Source of the DNA: Betaproteobacteria bacterium RIFCSPLOWO2_02_FULL_62_17 | GTDB lineage: Bacteria > Pseudomonadota > Gammaproteobacteria > Burkholderiales > SG8-39 | Assembly (NCBI GenBank): GCA_001770355.1 | Contig: MEQV01000119.1 | Coordinates: forward strand, 488-6,763 | Direction of reading: 5' to 3' | DNA: 6,276 bases | Part shown: in pieces, positions 5,367 through 6,276 of the stretch | How the letters are laid out: the number at the start of each line of letters is the position of its first letter | How positions within the stretch are numbered: position 1 is the stretch's first letter | Position numbers and translations under genes: made by a program | Notes under the pieces: generated by a model | The model's database searches: none | What the model was told of the DNA's origin: nothing | What the model saw: only the letters and a program-made list of their open reading frames with translations

Positions 5367-6276
5367 TCACTCGTTGGCCACGCCGTAGGGCACGTGCCCG
5401 GCGGTGACATGCTGGCTTGCCGATTCGATATGGCTGCTCTGATCGTCAAAGAAAATGTCGGCGCCGAAGGCCTTGAGGAACGGCCCCTTGTCCAGGCCGC
5501 CCAGAAAAAGCGCCTCGTCGATGCGGATGTTCCAGGCGCGCAGCGTGCGCACCACGCGTTCGTGCGCCGGCGCGCCGCGCGCGGTCACCAGCGCCGTGCG
5601 TATCACCGAATGATCGGGCGGATACTCGGATTGAATGCGATGCAGCGCCGCGAGAAAACTCTTGAATGGCCCTCCCGACAGCGGCTGGCGCGCCGCATCC
5701 ACCTCGGAGGCGGTGAAAGCATCCAGGCCGCTTTTCTTGTAGACACGCTCGGCCTCGTCGGAGAACAGCACCGCGTCGCCGTCGAATGCGATGCGCAGCT
5801 CGCCGCCCTCGTCCGCGCCGGTGCCATCGCCGCCACCCTCGCCGGTGACAGTGGCGGGGATGATGGTCGCCGCCGCGTGCCCCGCTTCCAGCGCCATTCG
5901 CACATCTCCCGGATTGGCGGACAGGAAAAGATGCGCATCGAACGCCGGCACATAGGGATAGGTTTTTTCCCCGCCGGTGAAGGCGGCGCGCGAGATCGCG
6001 AGCTGGTAGTGCTCGATAGAATTCATGATGCGCAGACCGGTGTCCGCGGTGTTGCGCGACAGCAGAATCACCTCGACCCGCGGCCGCGGCGGCGCCAGGC
6101 CGTTTAACGCGAGCAGTTTCTTCACCAGGGTAAAGGCGATGCCCGGCGCGAGCACCTGGTCCTCGCGCTCGCGCTGGTAGCGGTAATAGGCCTCGATGCC
6201 CTCGGTCTCGAAAACGCGGTTGCTCTCCTCCAGATCGAACAGGGCCCGCGAGGAAATCGCCACTATTAGTTTTCCA
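5367..6276 (-). CDS. Cytosolic 5'-nucleotidase (PF06189 family), 5' end outside the window
   Basis: A HAD-like 5'-nucleotidase related to the cN-I group, which dephosphorylates nucleoside monophosphates. Counting from the GTG at 6263 (298 residues), the nucleophile loop is AFDGDAVLFSDE (159-170, Asp161/Asp163), followed by the TALVTAR Thr motif (223-229), GLDKG with Lys259 and DIFFDDQ with Asp273/Asp274. Family blocks SSRALFDLEESN, EVILLSRNTADTGLR, NSIEHYQL and AFDAHLFLSANP are also clear. The frame stays open upstream of the GTG to the window edge as GKLI ahead of VAISSR, and relatives usually carry several residues before this block. The true start is therefore probably outside the window and the GTG is internal. 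A Gly/Asp-rich loop (GEGGGDGTGADEGG, 141-154) sits just before the nucleophile. It is the first gene of a pair with mutY. Confidence 0.9.
   Translation of the reverse strand, partial: GKLIVAISSRALFDLEESNRVFETEGIEAYYRYQREREDQVLAPGIAFTLVKKLLALNGLAPPRPRVEVILLSRNTADTGLRIMNSIEHYQLAISRAAFTGGEKTYPYVPAFDAHLFLSANPGDVRMALEAGHAAATIIPATVTGEGGGDGTGADEGGELRIAFDGDAVLFSDEAERVYKKSGLDAFTASEVDAARQPLSGGPFKSFLAALHRIQSEYPPDHSVIRTALVTARGAPAHERVVRTLRAWNIRIDEALFLGGLDKGPFLKAFGADIFFDDQSSHIESASQHVTAGHVPYGVANE

Noticed and set aside
5289..6107. 272-codon plus-strand ORF opposite the nucleotidase and mutY genes
   Set aside because: Arg/Ala/Gly-rich antisense shadow of two confident genes; no recognisable domain.

Overview
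The window is a GC-rich chromosomal segment, most likely from a betaproteobacterium. The grounds are a PilU-type twitching ATPase, a short bactofilin, a beta-barrel protein ending in Phe (Gram-negative outer membrane), and a MutY / PF06189-type 5'-nucleotidase pair. Assignment rests on gene content and protein style only; no rRNA or tRNA is present.

Left region (1-1640, minus strand): two SAM-dependent methyltransferases. The upstream one (842-1624) resembles arsenite methyltransferase ArsM. A conventional reading stops it at a TGA (1019-1021), but the same frame continues for 58 family-typical codons to a TAG at 842. The TGA lies where ArsM proteins carry a metalloid-binding Cys, and a bacterial SECIS-like hairpin sits directly downstream (986-1017). 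I read it as a selenoprotein with Sec at residue 202. This is the main discovery of the window. Downstream lies a TehB-like methyltransferase (80-673), the family that methylates tellurite and selenite. The pair looks like a small metalloid-methylation or detoxification cassette. Between them is a probable frameshifted antitoxin relic (692-807).

Middle (1640-4172): a probable pilU gene (minus) is divergent from a bactofilin gene (plus), with a 240-base intergenic region between them. A signal-peptide-bearing outer-membrane beta-barrel protein of lower GC follows the bactofilin gene. An AT-rich convergent intergenic region (4173-4301) carries a perfect 9-bp-arm palindrome and an extended -10-like box.

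Right (4302-6276, minus strand): a two-gene operon of a cytosolic 5'-nucleotidase (5' end outside the window) followed after 18 bases by mutY. Both act in nucleotide and DNA housekeeping.
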